A program made the translations under genes and the position numbers. A stretch of DNA of 64,000 nt from Aspidiotus rigidus. Taxonomy: Eukaryota; Arthropoda; Insecta; Hemiptera; Diaspididae. The stretch lies in the NCBI GenBank assembly GCA_035079385.1, contig JAVHKY010000035.1, positions 2,852,001-2,916,000 on the forward strand, given 5' to 3'. A model generated the notes under the pieces. That model ran no database searches and was not told the origin of the DNA. It was given only the letters and a program-made list of their open reading frames with translations. This document shows, one piece after another, positions 13,936-26,640 of this stretch. The first letter of the stretch is position 1; each line of letters begins with the position of its first letter.

Positions 13936-14344
13936 AATTCTTGAACAAATTCCCCATGTGATTCAACTTCGCTATGAAGCCATTGTTTTTTAGTTTAGAA
14001 AATCTGCTGAATATGACTTAGGAGCGAAGATATCGAGGGAAACTTCGATTGGTCATTCCTCTATCTAATTCATTTCCTTATTTGGCAATCAAGTGTTTTG
14101 TCAGAGTGAAGGAAATTCCGATGGTCTTGATAACTTCCTTCATAGTTTCATAAATTCATGATCCACCCATGCAGTGCCATCTTGGGGTACCCATCTTACT
14201 GTTAAGCCCTGCAAAATTGTGATTATAATTCTGAAATTCGGTCATGATGGACATGCTGAAGTGAAAAACTAGAAATTCTTAATCTAGCAAAGAGCGACTT
14301 GCAGAACATTTTCAACTTGAGATACGCTTTTTCAATTATGTTGA
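13936..14344. other. Non-coding, nothing recognised
   Basis: No domain-bearing ORF and no repeat that I can match elsewhere in the window. Confidence 0.4.
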
Positions 14345-15500
14345 CATGCTTCATATCTTTTCTGAAGTTTCCCTCCCCAGAAAGGAACCTCAGACATTAT
14401 TCTGAAAATCTGCGGGTTCCACGAATCCTGATTCCTGGACCCTAATGACAAAATTTGCAAGTTCATACCACCCCCACGAGTCCCCCCTTCCTAATAATCT
14501 TGTATGCTGTACCCCTTCTCTTCCTTCGTATTAAACTCTGACGTCATCAGCTGGTGACGTCAGCCATCACCCCGAATCTGATTCTAAAAGTTGTGAGTTC
14601 AATCCATCTCCCTTCATGCTTGTAATTTATAAAAGATTTAGTATAGGCTGTTTATACTTAGGCCTGGTTTCATAAAGGGCTAATAATAGGCCTGGGTTAG
14701 TTTAGTATACCATATAGCCCAATATCATGGAGGCTAAGACCCCAATTCCAGGGTGTCTACCAGGTCAATAAGTCGAATAAAAGTTCACAATTTCAAAAAT
14801 GGTCCAATAAGTCAATAAAAGTCCATTAATTTTGATGCAAGTCCAATAAAAATCAATAATCGAGAATTGAAAATTTTTTTTTTTTTTTTTTGCGTGTTAA
14901 ATTAGGAGATTTGCGACAAAAGGTCCAATATAAGTCCAATATTTTTAATTTTCAAATTTGGTAGACACCCTGAATTCTGAAATCTGCAAGTATGACGTCA
15001 TCATGCAGCTGTGACTCGGGAGACTCACATCCCGAGAATAGAAGAGAGTACGGAAAAGAGCTAGAGAGCCCGAGCTGATGACGTCATAACCACTCATGAT
15101 GGCTGCCTGTGACGTCATCACTATTCATAACGTCGCTTACGAGCGGAGTGGGTGATCTCGAGAATAGAAGAGAGTATGGAAGAGAGAGAGCCCAAGCTGA
15201 TGACGTTATAAAGCTAATGATATCACAGCAGCCGCCATGGATGCTTATGACGTCACCTGCTAATGATGTCACTCATGTTGGTACCCAAATGGGAGCGAAT
15301 GGGCGGAGCGAGTGAGCCCTCTTAAGCTACCTAACTTATCTTACAGTACACCAAGCCTATATTAGTCCAAAAAGGAAGCGTACACCTCTGTAAGAAAAAT
15401 TAGGCTATGATTTCATCACAAAGCAGACGTGGCCTTAAAATATAAATGAGGTCATTTTTTAGTAGACAGGGAACATGATATTTATTTATTTGGCTCTGCC
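14345..15500. repeat. Composite TGACGTCA-rich dispersed repeat, copy 1
   Basis: A mosaic repeat shared with 20390-21830 in the same order. A pyrimidine-rich module with GTTCCACGA comes first, then a twin TGACGTCA module, a TTTAGTATA module, an ATTCTGAAATCTGCAAGTATGACGTCA module, a GCTTACGAGCGGAGTG...GAGCCCAAGCTGATGACG module, and a terminal module ending CTCTGCCAGAAAATTTTC. At least six exact TGACGTCA palindromes lie here (14539, 14555, 14993, 15079, 15110, 15248). A small transposon splits this copy at 14749-14972. No coding capacity is seen. Confidence 0.75.
14749..14972. mobile_element. Non-autonomous DNA transposon, family A (224 bp)
   Basis: Terminal inverted repeats CAGGGTGTCTACCA/TGGTAGACACCCTG with a poly-T core and repeated GTCCAATAAAAGTCC motifs. 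It is flanked by the 5-bp duplication AATTC (14744-14748 and 14973-14977). Paralogous copies of the surrounding repeat at about 20855 and 47315 read straight through the same ATTCTGAAATCT segment without it, so these serve as empty sites. No ORF, so it was moved by a transposase in trans. Confidence 0.93.
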
Positions 15501-17047
15501 AGAAAATTTTCAAGACTGACTTGGAAAAAGTTGAATTTACTTGATGGTGGTACTCTTTTTTGTGAAAAATTCCTCCTGTCAATAAAGCTATTCCAATAAT
15601 ATATGACTTTTATACTTACTTTTTTTGTTTCGGTGAATCCGCCTTGGAACGTAGATGCCTCGTGACCTAACTTCCTCCTTTCTAGACTTGTGAAATTATC
15701 ATCTGCGAATAGTTGGTAGATATCTGTAGTACGCAGTCTCCTTTTGTCGGGATTGTACGCTAGCTGAAATTTGAGCATTAGCAGTGAAGTGTGACTTCAT
15801 AATTTTGCACGATTGGAGAATTTCACGCCTTGTACTTAAATACTATCTTATCTTTCGACGTAAACGCTTTTATGACCTTTCCAAACAGTTTCTTCAACTT
15901 GCCTAGCTAGATTTTTGTATAGTTATCTCTTTTTTACTGATAACGACACCGAATTGGATCTATTCTCGTTCTCTGAGTCACGCAATCTGAGTTTCACTCT
16001 ATTTTTGTCCTGTTTTGATGACCTCCAATTTCTCACCCTGTCCTTTTCTTTCTTTTGGGCTTCAGTCTGTCATATTTTGGCTTATATTTCTTGTTTAGAA
16101 TATCTCTAATGAAAGTATTTGGTAGCTCATATTCAAAACGTGATTGTGACTCTCTCACCCTCTTTTCAATCTAGGGGAGATCTCAGACCATCTGTTAGAT
16201 AAACCGAGCAAATATGTGATAAAAATAAGGACTTTTTTAATGGTGAGTCGCTGTCAATACCTCCATTGTCTCCAGTTCGATTTTCTTGTTTCTAAAGCTC
16301 CTCCTCTTGCACATTTTTAGGTCTAAAAGAAGTATGTTTGCGTACTAAAAGATGAACAAAGCTGATAGGCTAACGCTCTTTGAGTTGATTCGTCTTCGCT
16401 CTCTTTAAAACTGACTGGCATTCGTCCTGCTGGATTTTGATGACATCACGGTTCTCGTTGTTGGGTATAGGATACTAAGCCAAAAGAAGTGTTCACCTGG
16501 TAAAAAGCTAGTATGAGCCCCAAGATTCTAAGTTAACGAGAAGACAAATGGCTTTGATTTGTGTTTGTCAGGCGAGAAGTGGTGCAATCTAGCGCTCTAG
16601 AACCATTTTGTCAATGTGTATTTCCCATGATTGGCCTCCGCTAAGGTTGACCGCTTGGCCACTTTTTTTCCTAAGGGCTTCATGAGTGAGACAGTGTGGA
16701 CACTAGATGATTACGTGCGAAGAACATTCTTGTTGATATAAGCAGGATTTTGTACGATTAATTTTCTGAAAGCAGTGGATAATCTCACAGTTGCATATAG
16801 AAGTTATAAGGCACGCACATTTTGTTGGCAAGTTATCCCTTGTACGTCCATACGATTCTGCTCGCTGGCAGCCGCGGATTCTAAAAGACAATGTTGGCTC
16901 ACCTGACGTTTCATCGTAACTTACGATTGTTGGTATTATAGTTATTCTAAAAAAATTGCTTGACTCATGTGTAGGACTTCCACGAATGCGACCGTTTTAC
17001 GTGATATTTTCTTGCCTCGATCGGATCAGAAAAGTGCTTCAAGGTGA
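15501..17047. other. Non-coding region just upstream of the first recognised rhotekin exon
   Basis: No domain-bearing ORF. The 5' UTR and promoter of at least one rhotekin transcript could be here, since the first coding exon I can place begins at 17198, but I cannot identify a start site. Confidence 0.4.
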
Positions 17048-17197
17048 ATGATGAATTCGTGTTTTCCGCAACTAACTGCGTTGAACATAAGAGATGAGAA
17101 AATCGATGAAAAAAACAATAATAAGAAGAAAAGTTTCTATTGCACGTCGATCGCGAATTCGAAAAGTCAGACATTATCGAAGAACAATAAAGGAAAA

Positions 17198-17341
17198 ATG
17201 TCATCGATCGGCAATAATAATTTAAACGCGTCCGTAGGCCTAGTCGGCGCTAACGGAGACCTAATGTCGGCCGTCGGTAAAATAGAATGGTTAACCGATT
17301 TGGATTTGTATTACATAAAGCAGATCGCTCATAATATGAAG
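17198..17341 (+). CDS. Rtkn: Rhotekin, coding exon 1 (N terminus)
   Basis: First recognised exon of a rhotekin gene that runs beyond the window. Rhotekin binds GTP-bound Rho through its N-terminal HR1 domain and acts as a scaffold in Rho and septin signalling. The ATG at 17198 (context AAAAATG) gives 48 codons ending ...QIAHNMK, followed by the donor GTACGT at 17342. The stretch W-L-T-D-L-D-L-Y-Y-I-K-Q aligns with the start of the rhotekin HR1 region. The same frame is open upstream to two adjacent ATGs at 17048 and 17051, which would add 50 or 49 poorly conserved residues. I prefer 17198 for its better start context, but an alternative N terminus is possible. The downstream phase is 0. The exons together give 365 codons here. 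Confidence 0.85.
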
Positions 17342-20300
17342 GTACGTAGAAAAAAATTGATACACCCGTATATTTTTATAGAAGAAGAAAAAGTACATTA
17401 TAATATATTGTCGATAGAAATGCCCTAAAGGCGGTCGCTTACGAGGCGCGAAGTCGTTTTCCGTACGCATAAATATAGAGGATGTGCTCTTTAATTATCA
17501 CTTATTAGTTGGCGTTTTTAAGTGAAAGTCATTATGATATAATAATGCGAAAATACGAGTCTTACGAGTGTCTGATGCTATATAGCCGCGGTGGTGGTTT
17601 TGGCGTTAAAATTATCATGAGCCCCGAGTAAATGTTTTTACAAATTGTTATTTTTGCGACACGTATAAGCATTCGTCTTGTCGCCAAAATTGCAACGACA
17701 AATTATGAAATCTCAGAACATTCCATCGTAAGAACGATGCCAATATTAAAAATTGAAAATTCTAATGAGCATTTGCATATTAGAACGAGTTTTGGTTCAA
17801 GAACGTTGAATGTATAACGATTTTGAATTGGAAGAAAAAAATTGAATTTTATGTTTATACATTTCGTTTTACAAATTTACATTTCATTTTAGTATCCAGG
17901 GATTACGAAGACTGTATATGTAGCTGGCGTTATACATAACCACGTGTACGTGCTCGTAACTAGTTAATCTCACCTGCCTGCTGCCTCTTTTTCAAACAGT
18001 ATAATGACTCGCTTCTCTTCTCGTTTTGCTTTCCTCTTTCCACCTATTTCTCTATTCACGAATTTCGTAAGTCTTTTATTATCTTACCCTCTGTTGAATG
18101 GGAAAGTGATCGCTTATTCTGGCGACGGAGTTTGGAAGGCGTAACCTTTTAGCAAAGAAATCGCTCGAAGAGGTCTGATGCGATACGATATACTAGAAAC
18201 GTGATCTCGAGATCGCTAGCTTGCTCGCTGAATGACCAGAGGTAAAAATTGTCCGTCCGTAGCTTATTTGATGAGAATAGAATAGATTACGTGGTAGGTC
18301 ATCACTTGATGAGCGAAGTCCTCATCACACTCTGAAAATGGCTCGCGGGTAAACATTGGCTATATGTTTCCTCTTTCTTTCTATAGCGAAGCGAGAATTT
18401 AATCTAATCGCTAAACTCGCACTTTTACGAGCTTATAGTTCGCGCGCTTCATTATACCTATTATACTCGAAGTGTTCTTTTCTTCGCAATTTTCTTTTCA
18501 GCGCGTTAAACACACTCGGTCTTCCTTTCTTTTCGGTTACTCTGCGCCTCGTCTCCAACCAGTACTATAAAATTAATTTGAAATAAGAGCAACTATCAAA
18601 AAGAAGTCGAGATTCGCATTTGGGATAAGTGCAGTTATTCGCCTTCATAATGGATTCTTTACGCTAAAGCAGTGAAATTATTGTGGTTTTTTGAAAAATT
18701 TGCCTGAATTTGTTCCACCTTGAAGCGTTGAATTAGCGACTGTTGAACTAATGTGGAAATATTTAATTTTTTGATGGTATGTTGAATTAGGGACAGTGCG
18801 AATGCAAAATAGAAGCGAGGTGAGTTTATGAAGTGGGCTGGAGAGAGGAGAATAAGGATGACGTCGAAGGTGAGTTGAAATAATTCTCAAGCGCTACCCC
18901 GAAGGGAGGAAATTATCTTGAGCGTTGGAGAAAACACTAAAAAACTCAGAACATGATGAAGCAATCAATCAAGGTTGAATTATTCTTCCTGCACACAAAA
19001 TGGTGTGCGTCGCAGAAGTTCCTAAACTTTTGAATGAACTAATCAGAGACGAAGGCGATACACTGCCAATTTCAAACCCATCTATCAATTCTGATATATT
19101 CTCCGCACGAGTATTTCAAGACATTTTTCTCCCTGCTTTATCTCCTGAACAAAGCCCGAAGTTCGGATACTCTCCATCCCAAAATTAAGTCTATAGGCAG
19201 TATCTTCCATGAGAAATTGCCTTGTACACAGATACCCAAATTACCTCTGCAGAGTAAGAGGGAATAAAGAAATTTACACTGCGAGCACAACCATAACAGA
19301 GATATAGTGAGGGTAAATAACGCGTCTCCAGTCTACGTTGTGAAGTGTTCTCTGGTACAAGGCAATTTCTTGTGGAACAAATTATAAGTCCGAGAGCTGT
19401 ACGTACTGTACCGGTTACTCACGAAATAATCATGGTTGTATATCATGTGTGGTCATTTACAGGAGCTTGTCTAGGAAATTATGTATTGGAAAGAGAATGA
19501 GGAAAAAAAGAGCCAGCCTTGAAGAGATGTATAGTACATGTAATCCTTGTGGCACCAGCCGACCACTGAGAAAACAGTTATTCTCATTTCGGTTCATCGG
19601 AACTCGCGAACCGTTGTGCGTGATAACAGTATATTGTTCACGCTTAATTCAAACGTTTCCAATCACCCTCTCGCGCCACCCTCATAGTTGGCAGCCTGTA
19701 TGTTCTTTCTAACGTATTGAAGGTTTCACCACTGGTGGTGGTCCGAATGGTAGTCGACAGGACATAAGAGTTGCCCATACTTTTTGAACGTATTATTACT
19801 ACAGCCTCGATCCACATGAATGTCTGCACTTGTCAAAATAAGATTACTTTCATCTATTTTTGGCTTCAAAAAGATATGGTTATCTTCCTATATAGTCCTA
19901 GCTTTATCTGTTGAGTGGCATGGTTGTACCAAAATTTTGAAGTTTTGATTTTTGGAAAAATTTGTTACCCTTTTATCAAAAATCGTAATGTAGAGCGAAA
20001 AAAATTATTCGCCTTTCGGGGAGGAAGGGTAGTAGCTCTTCTTTGCCATCTCGTGCGGAACTCGTCAAATTTCTTTTTATAAATATACTTTTCAGCTGCA
20101 AATATCAGTCAAAGTATAAGAGAGGGCTTTTAATGAAGCAAGAATTCCTTTGTTATCGAAGAAGTCATCTGTTGACATGCTTTTTACATTGACTCAAAAA
20201 TACCTTCTGATGTAGCTCAAAAGTTGAAATTCTTTCACGTTTCGTTTCCAAAATGAATTTGGAACTTTTCCAAGTCCTGAGGCTCACGTACGGCTCAGAA

Positions 20301-20389
20301 GTCGACATAGACCAGACTTAACAAAGTCTGAAATGTTGATACTTTTTAGTATTACAATCTAAATGATTTTGGAGGGGCACGATTTTTGA
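17342..20389. other. Rhotekin intron 1, proximal part
   Basis: Starts with the donor GTACGT. AT-rich, no domain-bearing ORF, no repeat that I can match in the window except short TTTTCCAAGTCC-like pieces near 20270. Confidence 0.6.
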
Positions 20390-21830
20390 CATATTTCATG
20401 TCTTTCCTGAAGTTTCCCGAATCCTGGGTCCTTATTCCACACTACCCCCACAAGTTGCCCCCTCCCCTCCCCCCGGAAAAGTAACCGTAGATATTCTGAA
20501 AAACTGCGTGTTCCACGAGTCCTGAATCCTGGCCGTTGAATCCAAACTTTGCGAGTTTCCCCACCCCTCAATAATCCTGTATACTGTATCCCTTTTCTTC
20601 CCTCACTTTAAACTATGACGTCATCAGTCGTGACACCGAAACCTCCAACCATGACGTTTTCAGCTGGTGACGTCATGAACCGTGACCCTGAGCCTGATTC
20701 TGAAATTGGCGAGCTCAATCCACTTCCTTTCATCCTTGTAATCTATGAATGGTTTAGTGTAGGCTTTTATACTGTTGTAGGCTTGTGTTAGGCTTAGTAT
20801 AGTTTAGTATACTGTGTAGCTCAGTATAATGGTTAATGGAGACTAAGGAGTTGTACTCCTATTCTGAAATCTACAAGTGTAACGTCATCTGCCGTAACCC
20901 GGAGGTCTAGTGTAAGGAGAACTATTGGCAGGCTTACGAGCGGAGTGACTAATCCCAAGAAGTGGAGAGTCACTTGTGTCGCATGTGCAACGCCGCCCGT
21001 TCTCCATGATGGAGTGGCTACGAATCGCGTACACATTTAATTTTATTTCCTCCAACACCGGAATCGACCCTTTCGGGAATAACTTCGGTGTTGGTAAAAT
21101 CTCCTCGGCGAACCTCCTCCTGTACTCGGCAACCGCCTTCTGGCACACAAAAAGCATTAGAACACACACAACAACAACAACACCGTGACATTACACATAG
21201 TAGGTCGCTGTTGGAGTCTTCATCTTCTTCTCTCTTCAAGGATGATCTTCCTCTTCTTTCTACAAATCTGGATGTTGATGGTACACAGGTGTCGAGTAGG
21301 CCATAGCGTGGTTCTGCATTTGCCTATTCCATTCCCGGCCTATCTTGAATAATGGAGAGCAGAGAAAAGAGAAAGAGAGAGAGAGAGAGGATGACGTCAT
21401 TAGCTTGTGACGTCATAACCATTCATGATGCCTGCCTATGACGTCATCGGCATTCGTAACATCGATCCCAAGAATAGAAAAGAGTAAGGAAGAGAGAGAG
21501 TCCAAGTTGATGTCGTGATTGCCAAGGGTACTGATGATGACGTCATTAATATTGATATCCTTATGGGAGCGAATTAGCTAAATAACCTGACTTACAGTTT
21601 ACCAGGTCTATATCAATCCAAGAACGGGGGAGAACCAGCCGTGCAAGTGAGCCCTTGAGCTAGATAGCTTATCTTACAGTATATCACGCCAACTTTACTC
21701 CAAGAATGGGGCGTAGGTCTCTGTGAAAAAAACTCACAAGCTAGACCATGATTTCATCACAAAACAGGCGTGTCCTCAAAGTATAAATGAAGTAATTTAC
21801 ATGATGACGCTGCCAGAAAATCTCTCTTTT
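20390..21830. repeat. Composite TGACGTCA-rich dispersed repeat, copy 2
   Basis: Same module order as 14345-15500. Exact TGACGTCA palindromes lie at 20616, 20668, 21392, 21408, 21439 and 21538. Unlike copy 1 it lacks the family A transposon and carries an extra about 400-bp module (20960-21355). It ends with the module ATGATTTCATCACAAA...GCTGCCAGAAAAT, also seen at 15405-15500 and 49770-49870. Confidence 0.75.
20960..21355 (-). repeat. Dispersed module with coding-like traces
   Basis: Homologous to 30340-30700. On the minus strand both copies carry a related peptide trace: an I-P-V-L-E-E motif, then a Y-A-x-R stretch, then a C-T-C-D motif, in short frameshifted pieces. The shared trace suggests a decayed coding segment, either a retroelement ORF or a duplicated exon. 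I do not recognise the family. Confidence 0.4.
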
Positions 21831-23225
21831 TTGAAGCTCCCTTCCATAAAACGGGTTTTTTGTTAAATGTATTCAGTTCAAAATATTGATATAATCGATT
21901 CATGATGGTTAAAATCTGAAGCTTTCCGGTCCCTTCTCAGACAGACATATCCATGATTGAATGTTTTTCCCGGGAAGAAAAATTTCTAGTAATTTTTCCC
22001 AAATAACGTCTATGAAACAGGTTTCCTGCTGAAACCTATGAATAGTCTTGAAATTGAAAAAAACAAAAACTGCTGAACATTAAAATAAAGTAGAAAATTA
22101 AGGATACTAACAATAAGTCAACCATCAGTACAACTAAACGGGGGCCTGAAAAAATCGAATATGGATAGACTCACACTGAGACGATTTCTTTTACTCTTCT
22201 GATTTCTCTACAAATCAGGGCCCCTAACACTCTCGTCGGCCCTAAGCAGTTTTCAATAATTAGAACCACCCCAAGTTGAGGACAGGATGAGAAGTAGACG
22301 GAACACTAGGATAAGTCAAGATGAGAATTAGTATTTAGTTGAAACATTTCACAACCAAGAGAACAGCTGAAGTCGTATATGACTTCGATTTTTTGTCCTC
22401 GCTGAATCCATGATGCATTTCATTATCCACCAAGGCATATGATCACGGTCAACATTTAACAAAAATGAAAGATGATTATCTGTGAAAATACTCCAACTCA
22501 TTCAATGACCTCACAAAAAAATGACAAAATGCTATCCTGTATATAAAATTGTTCTACAACTGGTAAATCGTAAGAATTCCATCAAAGGGGGGTCCAATCA
22601 CTCAAAAAATGTTCCGCGAAATAAAGGATGAGTCAATACCTACTCTCCACTTCTTCAAATTCGCTTTCCTGTCACCTAGAGGAGGGCAAACCAAGCCAAG
22701 ATCAGGAGCGCAGTTCGAAATGGTTGAACCACGAAATCAATATAGCCCCTGCCCTCTAAGACATTCCCTTGTCCTCACTCACAACGCCGATTGATTGGAA
22801 TTTAAGATCGAAGCAATCAGACGATAGATGACTCTCAAGATACATAACTATAGAACACGGCCTCGAGTCTGAAAGGAATGAACTTCTTACTGACGACCAG
22901 GAAAGTAGATGCAGCCAAGGAAACGAGACATAAAGCGGCGGAAGGCTAATTTCGACGAGAATTGAGATTGAAAAGGAGTACGGTTACTTCAAGAAGTTAT
23001 CATGTGTGAGAGAATGTGGTAATCAAGGTCAAGAAATAGTATACACATAAGAAACCGATAAAGTTCACAACAAGAATAAGAGATTATGGAGTTTGAGACG
23101 AGAAGAAAGCGTAGAAAATAGACGCGCGAGATATGGATTGAAACGCGTTCGATTCCCTTGAATTCAATACATTTACTTTTGTTCCACTATACCGAGACAA
23201 CTTGTCATTTCTCTCTATTACACAG
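21831..23225. other. Intronic sequence, nothing recognised
   Basis: No domain-bearing ORF. The last 25 nt are pyrimidine-rich and end in CACAG, a good splice acceptor for the exon candidate that follows. I could not find the upstream exon. Confidence 0.4.
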
Positions 23226-23465
23226 TGCAGTGTAAGCCGATGTAATGAGAGAAAAATAGACTTACCCGCATTACAAAATGCCTGTTCTAATCAAACTGAG
23301 GACCTGAGATGTGGCAGTACGCATAACACATTTGTATCCACAATAGGTACCTTTTCGGATGATATTTTATATCTGCATGACTCGACGAGATGCTGGGGAA
23401 TATTGTTAGCGTTATTATCATTAGGTATTATTTATGTTTTCTTCGCTTTCGTTGATATAAAATAA
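23226..23465 (+). CDS. Putative terminal exon of a small cysteine-bearing membrane protein
   Basis: The frame opened by a likely acceptor (pyrimidine tract then CACAG at 23221-23225) encodes 79 residues and a stop. It has five cysteines (residues 1, 6, 20, 29, 56), an N-Q-T glycosylation site at 22-24, and one strongly hydrophobic segment at about 57-75 (W-G-I-L-L-A-L-L-S-L onwards), then a three-residue tail D-I-K. This looks like a type I membrane protein or a protein whose C-terminal peptide is exchanged for a GPI anchor. AATAAA at 23461-23466 overlaps the stop codon. There is no in-frame ATG, so upstream exons are needed and none was found. It is nested in rhotekin intron 1 on the same strand. 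I do not recognise a family, and it could be a chance ORF. Confidence 0.35.
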   Translation, partial: CSVSRCNERKIDLPALQNACSNQTEDLRCGSTHNTFVSTIGTFSDDILYLHDSTRCWGILLALLSLGIIYVFFAFVDIK

Positions 23466-23466
23466 A

Positions 23467-26130
23467 ACATCCGACATTTCGTCTCAAACCTGTTGTATCT
23501 GTTCGTCCTTCTATGTCCGTGGCCTATGTTCATTTTCTTCTCTGTCCTCTTTCATGTGTACCGAGTTGTACGATCAATTACAATTCGGTTTCATGTATCG
23601 AATTACTGTGCCGATATTTTCTACGCGTCTTCTGTTTCATATACGTATACACGCACTCATACGCTCTTATAATACTGAGCAAACTACGCATCGACATCGG
23701 CGATTTAATGCCCTACAAATTAGCGAAGCCTTACCGAGTTTCGCCAGAGATTTTTTTCTTAATTGAAAGTTCTCATCGGAGAACCGATGCAAACATTGCA
23801 TTGCCTGCGAACGTTATCGAAATTACAGTATAGTATTGAAAGTGTAATTTCCTATATTTCAGTCCTTAATGACTTCGACTCGAGATTCGAAAATGTCCAT
23901 CGTGTCTAATTAAAACGAATTCGGTAGAACTTGATTGTTATCGCGTTCGAAAACATGCTGGCTGGCATCGGAAACAGACGTAGAGATTTTTTACGCGAAG
24001 TCACAATACGGGATTTCATTTTCACCTGTGCACTGAATTATTATGTAGTTTTATTATATGATCGACTGTAAACCGAAGTCAAGAGTTTGGCGAAAGTTTA
24101 TAGCAGATTAATTCGTAAATCATGTGGCGAACTCGTTTCCTCCATTCTGTAGTAGTTAACTCAGATCGGATTCGAAGATGAGAGCGAACCGAACAAGCAC
24201 TCATTTGTCTACATGAAGAATGAAAGAAGATTAAACGCTGGATAATGAGAGTTAGAATATTCTAAATCGTGTTATCTGCAGGGTGTAGTAGAACTACGTG
24301 ATCGTGGGAAAGAGAAGTCGTTAAGAAACGAGTACAGGTACACAGTGTGTTTCCATAGACTGATAAGAGAAGTGATAAAGAAGTTTTATCAACCCTTTTT
24401 TTTTCTTCCTTCACATAAAAATGACCAGTTCCATTTATTGGAATCGAGCATATCTTCTTAGTAATGACCCGAGAATCTGAGTTGGTTAGATTTACTTTCG
24501 TAGAATTGATGAAAGTAAATCGAGAGTTCGTTAAAGAATTTATTTTGACCACGACCGACCCTAACTTTTTCTAGAATTCTTTTAGTATTGAGTAAGTCAG
24601 ACAAGTATCTTGATGTGAAGGTATGGAATAGTTGCTTGAGTAATAATTACAGGTAAACGATTGTTTTTAAAGAATGGTAAGAAAAAGAATCATACAGATG
24701 CGGAAGGAAGAGGGTGGATGGAAATCAAACCTGCGACTTCTCGTCAGGCTTGTTGTATTTCGTTTTCTAACGAAAATTTCAACTTATGATTGAAAGGGGA
24801 CAGAGATCGTAGTATATTAAGCGGTTGTAAACAGACACCGAAGTCTAGAGGGAAGATCTCCAACTTTCTGGCGCAAGAGATTAAGGAAGTGCGAAGAAAA
24901 GATCTCTCATACCTACTTTTCTCCCTTTCTATGAGATTTTCTTTTTTTTTTTGTTTGTTTGTTTGCGGATAACGACTTACCACTTACTCTCTCTAGATTC
25001 AACATTTTCTTAATAATACCAAACTTGAATTGCAATTGTGTGAGTCATCATGTGGATGATTGTCTTTTTTATCTCAACACTCATAAAACCCTTAATCTGA
25101 CTTCTCATACACATCTTCAAAGCAGGACATGGCACTGATTTCTATCCTTGTTTGAGAAAAAGAATCAACTTGCAGTAGATTTAACGTTCATAAAATCGTA
25201 CCTGGCTTCCTTAACTCAAGTATTGTTTGAGTTAGTTCTGCATATTTTCCCATTTTTTTTTCTGTGGCTGTTTTTTTTCTTTGTGCCAAAAAATACCAAA
25301 CTCAATTTTTAGCGCGATTAAAAGGGCCAAAACATATACCCGGTCTCCAATCATAACAATTACAACTCTCAATTGCTGCATCCTTCTCGTCTTGATCTTT
25401 CTGAGAAGGCTCCAATAATGTCTTCATTTCAATCGTTTAGAATTTGTTCTCATCACAACTTCATCTGAGGTATCTTCGTCACATATGTGTTGTTCAACGC
25501 AACCACCCATAGATTTTTAATGACTACTGACAAATAGTGAAGTTTGGCTTGAAATGGGTTAGCCATAAAAACTGCATATTTCATCCAAGACTCATTTCAC
25601 GTTGGCATGATTGAAATTTCTTGTAAATTACTCCAACTCTTATGTCGTCGTCTGGACCTTTCTTGACTGGTATTTGTCAAATCCACCACTTGTTGGCAGA
25701 AACCCTGAAATTATTTTCTTCTCAACTCTTTTCCATTTGCACGCTCTAAATTCTTGTTTGATCACTTTATTAGTTCCTTTCTTGTCATCTCGACCGGTTT
25801 TTGAAAAATTCAAACCTCAATTTTATTTCTCCACTCTATATTGTTTTTAATGTACTGACTTTGTATATCAATTTATAGCCTAATGTGCAATGGTATAAGT
25901 AGTAATGTCCCCCGTTTTGTACATCTTGTGACTTGGTACACTTGGTACCAAGTTAATTGATGATCAATTTTGTTTGTTTTTGGTCGAAATTCGTCAATTT
26001 TGATCGTTTTTGGTTGAAAAAACCGACCAATTCCCACCAAGAATGACGAAAATCGACCACCAATTCAAGTGTACCGAGTCACACAGTGTACCAAACAGGG
26101 GACATTACTACTGGTATGACGTCGTCCTCC
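23467..26130. other. Intronic sequence, nothing recognised
   Basis: AT-rich with no domain-bearing ORF. Around 25890-26110 two words related to 'GTACCAA' and 'TCGACCA' recur in both orientations, a weak imperfect inverted arrangement. Confidence 0.4.
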
Positions 26131-26640
26131 CCTCTTTTTCAGACCAACGTACGCATTATACTGTATATTGAGTTGATTTATCTGTGGAAGAGGGTGGATA
26201 AATGTCGACCATTTAGCTGTAGAGAAAGTGAGTGAGGGGTAAATTGTGATGCTGCAGAAGGGAGGGCGTCAATCTACCTTAGGCGTTTTAAAAAATTTCG
26301 GCAATTGAGCTGTATTCGACGTGAGAGGAGGTGAATTTCGGTCTCAAGAAAAGTGGAGTCTCTGACTTGTTTCAAGAACGGAAAATTTCGACCTTTAAAT
26401 CACTTATTATTTTCGAACAATTTTGACGAGTGAGTGGAGGAACTTGGAAAAATTTCGACCATCCAACCGTACTTTTGTGGATATGTGGAGGGGGACTTCT
26501 AGCTATTTCGACCGAGCTGTGTACGAGGGGCAAGAGACTTGAGAAAATTCCTGTCATTAAGTTGTGTATATGAGTACAGGGGACTTGAAAGGAGACTCGA
26601 AAAATTTCGCCATAATAATTGAAAATAGGTTCCCCACTAG
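26131..26640. repeat. Cluster of short dispersed repeats (reverse complement of the 13.4-kb type)
   Basis: Six or so imperfect copies of GACTTGGAAAAATTTCGACC, spaced about 55-75 bp, each preceded by a G-rich GGAGGGG-like stretch. The reverse complement matches the TTTTTCCAAGTCCC units at 13.35-13.93 kb. Confidence 0.6.

Noticed and set aside
17048..17197. N-terminal extension of rhotekin from the double ATG at 17048
   Set aside because: Weak start context and no recognisable conservation. Kept only as a possible alternative isoform.
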